Origin: Frisingicoccus sp009929615
GTDB taxonomy: Bacteria > Bacillota > Clostridia > Lachnospirales > Lachnospiraceae
Direction: 5' to 3'
Assembly: GCA_028692275.1 (NCBI GenBank)
Contig: JAQUXR010000001.1
Location: 186,001 to 250,000 of the forward strand
Length of the DNA stretch: 64,000 nucleotides
Part shown: positions 9,853 through 18,010 of the stretch, in pieces
Layout: each line of letters opens with the position of its first letter
How positions within the stretch are numbered: position 1 is the stretch's first letter
Translations under genes and position numbers: made by a program
Notes under the pieces: generated by a model
What the model saw: only the letters and a program-made list of their open reading frames with translations
Told to the model about the DNA's origin: nothing
Database searches by the model: none

Positions 9853-10851
9853 TTATTTGTTGTCGCCCTTTTTAGCATCCATAAATTCAATGTATCTGCC
9901 GGTGCCAATAGCCACCACAGAAATCGGATCGTCAGCCAGCGTGGTACGAATCCCTGTAATCTGCTCAATCAAACGGTCCATACCATACAAAAGACTTCCG
10001 CCGCCTGTCAACAGAATACCCCGGGTTGCAATATCCGCAGATAACTCAGGTGGTGTCTCCTCTAAAACTTTATGAAGTCCTGTAACAATCTGAGTCAGGC
10101 TGCTTTCTAGGGCTTCCTGGGTTTCCAAAGAACTCATCATCACAGTTTTTGGAAGGCCTGTCAGAACATTCCGTCCACAGACTTCCATCCGTTCTTCCTC
10201 TTCCCTCGGATATGCCGAACCAATCTGCTTCTTAATCTCTTCTGCAGTCCGCTCACCAACTAAAATCTCATGCTTCTTACGCAGATAGCGGATAATCGCT
10301 TCATCAAAGTCATTTCCCGCCACTTTTAAAGACTGGCTGACAACAGTATCTCCATAGGAGATAACAGCAATGTCCGTCGTTCCTCCGCCAATATCCACAA
10401 TAATGTTTCCAAAAGGCTTTGATATATCAATACCAGCTCCCAGTGCTGCAGCGATAGGCTCTTCGACAATAACTACATCTCTGGCCCCGGCTTCCATGGT
10501 CGCATCAATAACCGCACGTTTCTCAACCTCTGTGACACCGCTCGGCACACATACAGTGATTCTCGGACGCCAGAAAGTCTTTCGTCCAACGGCTTTATGG
10601 ATAAAATATTTCAACATCTTCTCTGTAATCGTATAATCCGAAATAACGCCCTGACGCAGCGGACGAACGGCTGTAATATTCCCAGGTGTCCTGCCAATCA
10701 TCTCTCTGGCCTCTTCACCAATACTCTTAATCTCATTCGTATCCTTATCATAAGCCACCACTGACGGCTCCTTTAATACGATACCTGTACCCTTTATATA
10801 TACAAGAACACTATCTGTTCCCAAATCAATCCCAATATCTGATGCTAACAT
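9853..10851 (-). CDS. mreB: Rod shape-determining actin-like protein (MreB/Mbl family)
   Basis: 332 residues, typical length. Actin-fold nucleotide motifs are present: DIGIDLGTDSVLVY (phosphate 1; the usual G/A-T-A-N is here D-S-V), NIIVDIGGGTTDIAVIS (phosphate 2) and ILLTGGGSLLYGMD (adenosine). MreB filaments guide lateral wall synthesis at the inner face of the membrane. No mreC/mreD follows, so this is a solitary copy, as for mbl or mreBH in Firmicutes. A good AAGGGG site precedes the start. Confidence 0.93.
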   Translation of the reverse strand: MLASDIGIDLGTDSVLVYIKGTGIVLKEPSVVAYDKDTNEIKSIGEEAREMIGRTPGNITAVRPLRQGVISDYTITEKMLKYFIHKAVGRKTFWRPRITVCVPSGVTEVEKRAVIDATMEAGARDVVIVEEPIAAALGAGIDISKPFGNIIVDIGGGTTDIAVISYGDTVVSQSLKVAGNDFDEAIIRYLRKKHEILVGERTAEEIKKQIGSAYPREEEERMEVCGRNVLTGLPKTVMMSSLETQEALESSLTQIVTGLHKVLEETPPELSADIATRGILLTGGGSLLYGMDRLIEQITGIRTTLADDPISVVAIGTGRYIEFMDAKKGDNK

Positions 10852-10931
10852 ATGTGTCCCCTTTCTGTTCTACATTTATTCTACTATTATAACTGATTTT
10901 GCAAAAATTACCACTCTATTTTTCTTATTCC

Positions 10932-10960
10932 TTGCGTTATTACACAGAAACCGATATAAT
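10932..10960 (+). promoter_or_regulatory. Sigma-A type promoter of the DUF6020/GT2 unit
   Basis: TTGCGT at 10932-10937, a 17-base spacer and a perfect TATAAT at 10955-10960. Transcription would begin about 25 bases before the ribosome site CAGGAG of the 10994 gene. Confidence 0.75.
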
Positions 10961-10993
10961 AATAAAGCTAAATAAATTATTCAGGAGTTAATA

Positions 10994-12868
10994 ATGAAAG
11001 CACAAAATCATATTTTTCATAAGGTTACAATTATTTTCTGGACATTATTGACAACCTTATCCTTTTTTTCAAACCGTATTTACTGTGACTATGATGCTAT
11101 TTTCGCAGACACACACGGTTCTGGTTCTTTTATCCCTCTGTCTATGGCCCAATTACAGCGGGTATTAAACGGTAACAGTATCCAGGCATGCATTATCTGT
11201 ATTGCACTGGCTTTCTTTTATAAATATTTTCATGAACATTATTTAGAAAAAGACCGTCGTATTCGAAACGGCTCTCTTTTTCTGGGAATCACCCTCGGAA
11301 TCTGTATGATTCTTGGCACAAGCATTGAGGCCATGGGGAATTTTGATTTCATTATTTATAATGCCTTTACCATTATTCTGGCATTTATATTATTTCTGGG
11401 ATATGCCTATCTATTCTATGCGGCTGTTTATATGCTGTTTGACTGGATTCTTTTAAAACAAAAAGATACCACAGAATTAAGCCCATCTCCCCGTCAGGAA
11501 CTGATTTTTGAAAAACATCCTATGATATCTACTGCCATTATTGTAGGCATCTGCTGGATTCCTTATATTATTGCTTTTTTCCCCGGCTCGGTGGCATGGG
11601 ATGGCCTCCGCCAATTAGATTTCTATATTGGAAGCCTGGAATGGACCGAGTTTCACCCAGTAGCCTCAACCTGGCTTATGGGTTCGATTGTGACTCTGGG
11701 ACGTACAATTTTCGGCTCGGATAATATGGGTATTTTTCTCTATACCGGTACACAGGTGATTTGCTTTATTCTTTGTATTGGTTATGGCATGTGCCTTCTT
11801 AAACGCTGGAAAGCACCTTACTGGCTGCGTACAGGCATTTTAGCGTTCTTTGCCATTATTCCTATGTGGCCAAGTTATGCCTTTACATTTATTAAAGATA
11901 CCTCTTTCATTCTTGTCATGTTCCTATACATGATGCTCTTTTTAGAGTATGCCTATGAAAGAGCGGCTTTTCGCTGGTATAAATGGCTGCTGTTCGCCCT
12001 ATCAGCTCTGGGTGTCTGCCTGCTGAGAAATAACGGCATTCATGTCGTTTTACTCTCTTTGCCATTTATGCTTATCTTCGCAAAAGGTCAGCGGCTGAAG
12101 ATAAGTATTTCTCTCGGTAGCGTTGTTTTGATTTTCTTCGCTTTTACGAAGATTCTTGTGCCATCCTTGGGCATTCCCGGTGGTGATACAGCCGAGATGC
12201 TGTCCATACCTTTTCAGCAGACAGCACGCTATGTATCTTATTATGAAGATGAGATTCCCGAAGATGAAAAAGCCGCCATCGCTGCTGTTTTAAACTATGA
12301 TACGCTTGCCACGGACTATGACCCGGAAGTATCCGATCCGGTCAAAGTATGGTATTCCCGATTGAATGTGGATAATTCGAATCTGCCAGCCTACCTTAAG
12401 GTATGGTTTAAACAGCTTTTAAAACATCCATGGGCTTATATTGAAGCCACGGCAAATAATATTTATGGTTATTTTTATCCTCAGCTTCGCTTGAGGGAAA
12501 GCGGATATTTCGAACATGCGACAGCCCCTTATGTGGACCGGGGAGATTTTGATTTCACTATGTCTGATTCCACCCTATGGCTTCGCAGCACACTGGAAAA
12601 CTTCCTGTATGCTCTTGCCAAACTTCCATTTATCGGTCTGCTTTTCACAACAGGCTTTTGGGATTGGGTGCTGCTTATCTGCAGTGTATTTTTAATTGTC
12701 ATCAAAAAATGGAAACTTCTGGCTGCCACCGTTCCACTCTGGCTGACCTTTGCTGTATGCCTTGCCAGCCCGGTAAACGCATATATTCGATATTTAATTC
12801 CAAATATGATGATTCTTCCATTCTTTATTGGATGGATATGGTTTATGATGAATAAGAAGGAGGTTTAA
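10994..12868 (+). CDS. DUF6020 family polytopic membrane protein (candidate GT-C-type glycosyltransferase)
   Basis: 624 residues with about 12 or more hydrophobic segments spread over the whole length. The loop after the central helices, FFPGSVAWDGLRQLDFYIG...WTEFHPVASTWLMG, contains the conserved acidic/aromatic pattern of DUF6020. The topology with an acidic first-loop motif resembles GT-C enzymes, which take sugar from polyprenyl-phosphate donors on the outer face (inference). Six bases downstream lies a polyprenyl-phosphate glycosyltransferase, the enzyme that would make such a donor. The product acted on is unknown. No catalytic assignment has been proven from this sequence. Confidence 0.75.
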   Translation: MKAQNHIFHKVTIIFWTLLTTLSFFSNRIYCDYDAIFADTHGSGSFIPLSMAQLQRVLNGNSIQACIICIALAFFYKYFHEHYLEKDRRIRNGSLFLGITLGICMILGTSIEAMGNFDFIIYNAFTIILAFILFLGYAYLFYAAVYMLFDWILLKQKDTTELSPSPRQELIFEKHPMISTAIIVGICWIPYIIAFFPGSVAWDGLRQLDFYIGSLEWTEFHPVASTWLMGSIVTLGRTIFGSDNMGIFLYTGTQVICFILCIGYGMCLLKRWKAPYWLRTGILAFFAIIPMWPSYAFTFIKDTSFILVMFLYMMLFLEYAYERAAFRWYKWLLFALSALGVCLLRNNGIHVVLLSLPFMLIFAKGQRLKISISLGSVVLIFFAFTKILVPSLGIPGGDTAEMLSIPFQQTARYVSYYEDEIPEDEKAAIAAVLNYDTLATDYDPEVSDPVKVWYSRLNVDNSNLPAYLKVWFKQLLKHPWAYIEATANNIYGYFYPQLRLRESGYFEHATAPYVDRGDFDFTMSDSTLWLRSTLENFLYALAKLPFIGLLFTTGFWDWVLLICSVFLIVIKKWKLLAATVPLWLTFAVCLASPVNAYIRYLIPNMMILPFFIGWIWFMMNKKEV

Positions 12869-12874
12869 AAACCT

Positions 12875-13813
12875 ATGGATAAAATTGCAGTATTAATTCC
12901 CTGCTATAACGAAAGTAAAACTGTAAAGAAAGTAATCAACGACTACCAGGCCGTACTTCCGGAAGCAACAATTTATGTTTACGATAACAACTCTACTGAT
13001 GATACCGTTGCTATTGCTGAAGCTGAAGGTGCTGTTGTACGCCATGAATACCACCAGGGCAAAGGAAATGTTATCCGCCGTATGTTTCGTGAAATCGACG
13101 CTGAAGCTTATATTATGGTTGATGGTGATGATACCTATCCTGCAGAATTTGCACGAGAGATGGTCGATAAAGTTTTAGAACGTCATGTGGATATGGTCGT
13201 CGGCGACCGCCTTTCATCCACATATTTTACGGAGAACAAGAGACCTTTCCACAATTTTGGAAATTCTTTGGTGCGTCAGAGTATCAATACGCTCTTTAAA
13301 AGTAACATTAAAGATATTATGACCGGCTACCGTGCTTTTTCTTTCCAGTTTGTTAAATCTTTCCCTGTCCTTTCTAAGGGCTTCGAAATTGAAACTGAAA
13401 TGAGTATTCATGCCGTTCAAAAAAACCTTCTGGTAGAAAATGTTATTATTACTTACCGGGACCGCCCTGAAGGCAGTGAGTCTAAATTAAATACCTACAG
13501 TGATGGCTTTAAAGTTATTAAAACCATCGTCAAATTATATAAGAATTATAAACCTTTTGGTTTCTTCAGCCTGCTGGCTGCTGTACTTCTGCTTTTAAGC
13601 ATTGGTTTCTTTATTCCTGTTGTTATGGAATATATCGCAACCGGACTGGTATTGAAATTCCCGACTTTAATTGTCTGTGGTTTTGTTGCTCTGGGAGCAT
13701 TAATTTCTTTCTTCTCCGGAGTTATTCTTTCAACAATTAATCAGAAGAACCGGCAGGATTTTGAGATGGAACTTCATGCTATTCAGCGTGAGTATAATCA
13801 GATTCATGAATAA
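12875..13813 (+). CDS. Polyprenyl-phosphate glycosyltransferase (GtrB/DPM1-like GT2)
   Basis: 312 residues. The GT-A domain has AVLIPCYNES, VYDNNSTDDT, an RHEYHQGKGN loop and the metal motif MVDGDDTYP; the central GYRAFSFQFVKSFPVLSKGFEIETEM is the family's acceptor motif. Two C-terminal transmembrane helices (about residues 228-285) match the GtrB architecture. The enzyme is expected to transfer a sugar from a nucleotide donor to polyprenyl phosphate. It is cotranscribed with the DUF6020 protein (6-base gap) and ends at a strong terminator, so the pair forms a self-contained glycosylation unit (inference). Confidence 0.87.
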   Translation: MDKIAVLIPCYNESKTVKKVINDYQAVLPEATIYVYDNNSTDDTVAIAEAEGAVVRHEYHQGKGNVIRRMFREIDAEAYIMVDGDDTYPAEFAREMVDKVLERHVDMVVGDRLSSTYFTENKRPFHNFGNSLVRQSINTLFKSNIKDIMTGYRAFSFQFVKSFPVLSKGFEIETEMSIHAVQKNLLVENVIITYRDRPEGSESKLNTYSDGFKVIKTIVKLYKNYKPFGFFSLLAAVLLLLSIGFFIPVVMEYIATGLVLKFPTLIVCGFVALGALISFFSGVILSTINQKNRQDFEMELHAIQREYNQIHE

Positions 13814-13832
13814 TCTAAAACTGGATTAATTT

Positions 13833-13869
13833 AAAAGGCATAGCCGCTATTCACGGTTATGCCTTTTTT
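13833..13869. terminator. Bidirectional terminator between GT2 and copA
   Basis: AAAAGGCATAgCCG and CGGtTATGCCTTTTTT form a long stem with A-rich and T-rich flanks on both sides. It serves the plus-strand unit ending at 13813 and the minus-strand copA ending at 13879. Confidence 0.88.
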
Positions 13870-13878
13870 CAATAAATC

Positions 13879-14091
13879 CTATGACTCTACAGATGTTACT
13901 TTATAATCCTGGTCTTCCACAGTTTTCTTGAGCACCTCATTGGAAACCTCACTGCTCATTGTCACAACAGCTGTTCCCTTTTCATGACTTACTACTGCAG
14001 ATTCAACCTCCGGAAGGTTCTCTAAACACTTTTTAACTCTCGCCTCACAGTGTTCACACATCATTCCTTCAATATTCATTGTCTTTTCCAT
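13879..14091 (-). CDS. Candidate internally initiated CopZ-like copper chaperone (70 residues, in frame with copA)
   Basis: Inside copA, an ATG at 14091 (MEKTMNIEGMMCEHC) is preceded by a perfect GGAGG at 14104-14100 with an 8-base spacer, stronger than most real starts in this window. From this ATG to the shared stop the product is a complete 70-residue HMA domain with CxxC (MCEHC), the length of stand-alone CopZ. The site is read through in copA as the KKKEEKN linker, so both a fused and a free chaperone could be made from one mRNA. That the free form is translated is an inference; the ribosome site itself is seen directly. Confidence 0.6.
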   Translation of the reverse strand: MEKTMNIEGMMCEHCEARVKKCLENLPEVESAVVSHEKGTAVVTMSSEVSNEVLKKTVEDQDYKVTSVES

Positions 14092-16395
14092 ATTCTTTTC
14101 CTCCTTTTTCTTTTTCGATTTAAGTTTTCTATCTTTTCCTGCATCTCTCATATTAAAGAAATTCAGTCGAAGCGCATTGGTTACAACGCAGAAACTGGAT
14201 AAACTCATGGCCGCTGCACCGAACATCGGATTCAATTTCCATCCAAATATAGGATACCACAGCCCTGCTGCCAGCGGAATACCTATCACATTATAAAAGA
14301 ATGCCCAGAAGAGATTTTCATGGATATTCTTAAGGGTTTTACGGCTTAAACGAATAGCTGCAGGTACGTCGCTCAAGCGGCTCTTCATAAGTACGATGTC
14401 CGCAGCGTCAATGGCTATATCCGTACCGGCGCCAATAGCAATACCTATATCTGCTCTGGTCAGTGCCGGAGCATCATTAATACCATCTCCAACCATCAGG
14501 ACCTTGCCCTTTTTCTTCAAATTCCGAATAACACTTTCTTTACCATCCGGCAATACACCGGCAATAACTTCATCCACACCTGCTTCTTTACCTATGGCCT
14601 GAGCCGTCCGCTCATTGTCCCCAGTCAGCATAACGACACGGATACCCATATTCTGAAGCTCTTTGACAGCTCTTGGGCTGTCCTCTTTAATGACATCAGC
14701 CACGGCAATAATCCCGGCGAGCTGTCCGTTTCTGCTGAAAAACAATGGGGTCTTCCCCTGTTCTGCCAGCTGTTCTGACTGAAGCTTTATTCCTTCCGGA
14801 ACTTCTGTCTGAGTGCTGATGAATTTCAAATTACCACCACTCAAAGTACTTCCACTTAAATTCGCAGATAATCCATTACCCGGAAGCGCCTGGAAATCCG
14901 AAACTTCCTCAGCCTGAAATCCACTTTCAGCACCTTTTTCAAGGATTGCTTTTGCCAGAGGATGTTCGCTTTTCTGTTCCAGATTATAGGCCATTTGAAG
15001 CAGTTCTTCCGAAGTAATACCCTCTGCCGGTATAATATCGGTTACCTTTGGTTCACCACTGGTAATCGTTCCGGTCTTATCCAGTGCAGCAATTTCCATC
15101 TTACCTGCTTCTTCCAGAGAAACAGCTGTTTTGAACATAATGCCATGTTTTGCCCCCATACCATTACCAACCATAATGGCGACTGGTGTTGCCAGTCCTA
15201 AGGCACATGGGCAGCTGATAACTAAAACAGAAACGCCTCTTGCCAGAGCAAATCCAACACTCTCTCCGGCAATCAGCCAGATGCCTATCGTTGCCAGTGC
15301 AATAATGATAACTGCCGGTACAAAAACACCCGAAACTTTGTCCGCTACTTTTGCAATCGGCGCCTTGGTCGCCGCCGCATCACTAACCATCTTTATAATC
15401 TGTGATAAGGTCGTATCTTCACCAACTCTGGAAGCTTCACAACGGATAAATCCCGACTGATTCAGCGTAGCTGCCGAGACCTTATCACCCACTGCCTTAT
15501 CCACCGGAATACTTTCACCCGTCAATGCGGATTCATTCACAGCACTGCTTCCATCTAGCACGATACCGTCTACAGGTATATTCTCTCCCGGGCGAACAAC
15601 GAAGATATCCCCTTTCATCACCTGGTCAATGGAAACCTCTGTTTCTATACCATCCTTGACAATAGTTGCTGTCTTTGGAGCCAGTTTCATCAATCCTTTT
15701 AAAGCATCTGTCGTTTTACCTTTGGAACGTGCCTCAAGCATCTTACCTACGGTAATCAGCGTCAGAATCATAGCTGCTGATTCAAAATAAAACTCATGCA
15801 TATAGGTCATAACTGCTTCCATGTCACCATTTACCTGAGCACCTGTCATGGCAAATAATGCATAAGTGCTGTACACAAAAGATGCCCCCGACCCCAGAGC
15901 AACCAGTGTATCCATATTCGGTGCCCTGTGCCATAAGCTTCTAAATCCGCTGATAAAAAACTTCTGATTAATAACCATAACAATCACTGTCAGTATCAGC
16001 TGAAGCAGTCCCATCGCCACATGGTTATCTACAAAAAATGCCGGAATCGGCCAGTTCCACATCATATGTCCCATGGAAAAATACATGAGGACAATCAAAA
16101 ATCCCAGGGAGGTCCATAATCGCCGCTTTAAAACAGGGGTTTCTCTGTCTTTCAGCATATCTTCATCGCCTGCTGCCGCTGCCGTTTTCCCCGCTTCGCC
16201 CTTAACTGCGGCTCCATATCCAGCCTCTTCAACAGCTGCAATAATGTCCTGGGGCGATGCTGTACCTTCAACACCCATAGAGTTGGTCAAAAGACTGACG
16301 GAACAGGAATCTACACCCTGCACACCGGCTACTGCCTTTTCAACCCGGGCACTGCAGGCCGCACAGCTCATACCTGTTACTGTATATTGTTTCAT
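13879..16395 (-). CDS. copA: Copper-exporting P1B-type ATPase with N- and C-terminal HMA domains
   Basis: 838 residues. Domains in order: HMA with GMSCAACSARV (residues 8-18); membrane helices; actuator TGES; SCPCALGLATP metal site; DKTGT phosphorylation site; SEHPLAKAI; GDGINDAPAL; last helices ending near residue 745; a lysine-rich linker (KSKKKKEEKN); and a second HMA with GMMCEHCEARV at the C-terminus. The enzyme pumps Cu(I) out of the cytoplasm. The C-terminal HMA is unusual: it looks like a CopZ chaperone fused by loss of a stop codon, and has its own ribosome site (see separate entry). copA follows csoR by 9 bases and is under the CsoR-box promoter. Confidence 0.95.
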   Translation of the reverse strand: MKQYTVTGMSCAACSARVEKAVAGVQGVDSCSVSLLTNSMGVEGTASPQDIIAAVEEAGYGAAVKGEAGKTAAAAGDEDMLKDRETPVLKRRLWTSLGFLIVLMYFSMGHMMWNWPIPAFFVDNHVAMGLLQLILTVIVMVINQKFFISGFRSLWHRAPNMDTLVALGSGASFVYSTYALFAMTGAQVNGDMEAVMTYMHEFYFESAAMILTLITVGKMLEARSKGKTTDALKGLMKLAPKTATIVKDGIETEVSIDQVMKGDIFVVRPGENIPVDGIVLDGSSAVNESALTGESIPVDKAVGDKVSAATLNQSGFIRCEASRVGEDTTLSQIIKMVSDAAATKAPIAKVADKVSGVFVPAVIIIALATIGIWLIAGESVGFALARGVSVLVISCPCALGLATPVAIMVGNGMGAKHGIMFKTAVSLEEAGKMEIAALDKTGTITSGEPKVTDIIPAEGITSEELLQMAYNLEQKSEHPLAKAILEKGAESGFQAEEVSDFQALPGNGLSANLSGSTLSGGNLKFISTQTEVPEGIKLQSEQLAEQGKTPLFFSRNGQLAGIIAVADVIKEDSPRAVKELQNMGIRVVMLTGDNERTAQAIGKEAGVDEVIAGVLPDGKESVIRNLKKKGKVLMVGDGINDAPALTRADIGIAIGAGTDIAIDAADIVLMKSRLSDVPAAIRLSRKTLKNIHENLFWAFFYNVIGIPLAAGLWYPIFGWKLNPMFGAAAMSLSSFCVVTNALRLNFFNMRDAGKDRKLKSKKKKEEKNMEKTMNIEGMMCEHCEARVKKCLENLPEVESAVVSHEKGTAVVTMSSEVSNEVLKKTVEDQDYKVTSVES

Positions 16396-16404
16396 ATCGG
16401 CCTC

Positions 16405-16707
16405 CTATCTCATTAATTTCTGAATCGTTACAACAAGTTCATCAATCGTTTCATCCTTGCCCTGACGAATATCCTCGGCCACACAGCTTCGTATATGATT
16501 CGCCAACAGAACTTTATTAAAACTGTTCAAAGCCGCATTGGCTGCTGCTACCTGGACCAGTACATCCGGACAGTAAGCATCTTTCTCCAGCATCCCTTTG
16601 ATTCCTCGAATCTGACCTTCAATGCGGCTCAGCCGGTTAATTAAATCTTTATATTCTTTCTCAGAACGCTCTTTCGTCCTATGACAACATTCATTACATT
16701 CTACCAT
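16405..16707 (-). CDS. csoR: Copper-sensing repressor, CsoR/FrmR family
   Basis: About 100 residues. The ATG at 16707 is chosen because GGAG lies 8 bases before it; a GTG at 16716 would touch that site. The core INRLSRIEGQIRGIKGML is the DNA-binding helix of the family. Copper ligands Cys (DAYCPD), His and Cys (ANHIRSC) are all present, giving the C-H-C set of Cu(I) sensors rather than formaldehyde or nickel sensors. The N-terminus is Cys/His-rich (CNECCH). It is the first gene of the csoR-copA operon and should repress its own promoter (boxes at 16733 and 16765). Confidence 0.93.
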   Translation of the reverse strand: MVECNECCHRTKERSEKEYKDLINRLSRIEGQIRGIKGMLEKDAYCPDVLVQVAAANAALNSFNKVLLANHIRSCVAEDIRQGKDETIDELVVTIQKLMR

Positions 16708-16732
16708 TTCTTTCACTCCTTTTGTATGTTTT

Positions 16733-16789
16733 ATACCCCTCAGGGGTATGATGTGATTTCATTATATACCCCCAAAGGGTATATTGCAA
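16733..16789 (-). promoter_or_regulatory. CsoR-controlled promoter with two operator palindromes
   Basis: Minus-strand -35 TTGCAA (16789-16784), 17-base spacer, -10 TATAAT (16766-16761). The spacer is itself a CsoR-type palindrome: box 2 at 16765-16783 (TATACCCCCAAAGGGTATA). A second perfect palindrome, box 1 at 16733-16749 (ATACCCCTCAGGGGTAT), lies just past the transcription start. Both match the ATACCCC-n3-GGGGTAT type known for CsoR targets. Binding would block polymerase at the core promoter and again in the leader. Confidence 0.9.
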
Positions 16790-16801
16790 GTGCTAATTTA
16801 T

Positions 16802-16839
16802 AAAAAAGGCTATATAGCGAATTTCATCACTATATAGCC
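16802..16839 (-). terminator. Intrinsic terminator after the 16864 glycosyltransferase
   Basis: A perfect 10-bp stem, GGCTATATAG with CTATATAGCC, followed on the minus strand by TTTTTT (bases 16807-16802). Confidence 0.85.
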
Positions 16840-16863
16840 AAAATACTCCCATATCTAGTTATA

Positions 16864-17883
16864 CTAATTAAACTTATAGACTTTCTGTGCAAGATGATAT
16901 GCCTTACGCATAAGGCTGCTGGAAATAATTCCAGGTGGGTTGCTGACACAGCCTCTAAGCCCTCTTCGAAGACGTGCATACATGCCATAATCACTATCCT
17001 TAAAATACTTCCAAAGCTCTTTCCGTTTCTGTTTATTCTCTTCTGTTCCGGAAATTGTCAGCATAATCGAAGTTACAAGACAGATCATAGCCAGATAACT
17101 CATCATATACTGGGCAAGCCGTCGGTTAAACACGTCATCCGGCAGACTATATGCATCAAACATCAGCTTGTTCACAAGAATCTGCTGGTCAATCCGGCCT
17201 ATCATAACCTGTTCATTTACCGACTGGTCGCTTCGGCCTATATAATATCGATATAAATCTACATTCATATAATACAAACTGCGCACATAAGGCAATGGAA
17301 TATAGGCAAATAGATTATCTACATAAAACGTGTGCTTTGGCAGCTCCAAACCGGCTTCTTTTAAAATACGGGTCCGGTAAATCATGGTATGCATCAGAAG
17401 ATTCTGGTCTACCCTGAATCGTCCCACCTGATTCCATCCAAAAATCTTATCCTGAGGCATAACATTGGTATACCGTATAACTTTGGATGTCTGGTCCTCC
17501 ACATGTTCGTAAACATAATTACAAATCATTAAATCTACACGTTTCTTGTCTTCAACAAAACTTTTCAGCACTGCAATAACTTTATGCAGACCGTCTTCGT
17601 CCAGCCAGTCATCGGAATCCACGACCTTATAATAAATACCTGTTGCATTTCTAAGGCCTGCATTTACCGCTTCTCCATGGCCTCCATTTTCCTGATGTAC
17701 GACCTTAATAATATCCGGATAAGCTGCTGCATATTCGTCTGCAATAGCCGCTGTATTATCCTTAGAACCATCATCTACAATGATTATTTCCACATCTTCT
17801 CCCCCAACAAGTAGAGAATCAATACATTTTTTCATATATTCCTCGGAATTATAGCAAGGTACGCCAAATGAAAGTATCTTCAA
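16864..17883 (-). CDS. Glycosyltransferase family 2 protein
   Basis: 339 residues starting with TTG at 17883, with AAGG upstream. GT-A motifs: FGVPCYNSEEYMKKCIDSLL, IIIVDDGSKDNTA, NGGHGEAVNAG and the metal motif VVDSDDWLDED. The C-terminal part has no clear transmembrane segment except a hydrophobic stretch YMMSYLAMICLVTSIML (~residues 255-275). It stands alone, ended by its own terminator, away from the main glycan cluster. Acceptor and sugar are unknown; members of this group are often involved in glycolipid or capsule synthesis. Confidence 0.85.
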   Translation of the reverse strand: MKILSFGVPCYNSEEYMKKCIDSLLVGGEDVEIIIVDDGSKDNTAAIADEYAAAYPDIIKVVHQENGGHGEAVNAGLRNATGIYYKVVDSDDWLDEDGLHKVIAVLKSFVEDKKRVDLMICNYVYEHVEDQTSKVIRYTNVMPQDKIFGWNQVGRFRVDQNLLMHTMIYRTRILKEAGLELPKHTFYVDNLFAYIPLPYVRSLYYMNVDLYRYYIGRSDQSVNEQVMIGRIDQQILVNKLMFDAYSLPDDVFNRRLAQYMMSYLAMICLVTSIMLTISGTEENKQKRKELWKYFKDSDYGMYARLRRGLRGCVSNPPGIISSSLMRKAYHLAQKVYKFN

Positions 17884-18010
17884 TGTACTCTTTACCTTCC
17901 TTTCTTAATTCTATTATCCCCTCGCAAATAAAACTGCTTTCAATGGATATTAGTATAACATATTCCGCCCGTTTTTAACAAGTCATTGGTTGATTCTGCT
18001 TCTTACAATT

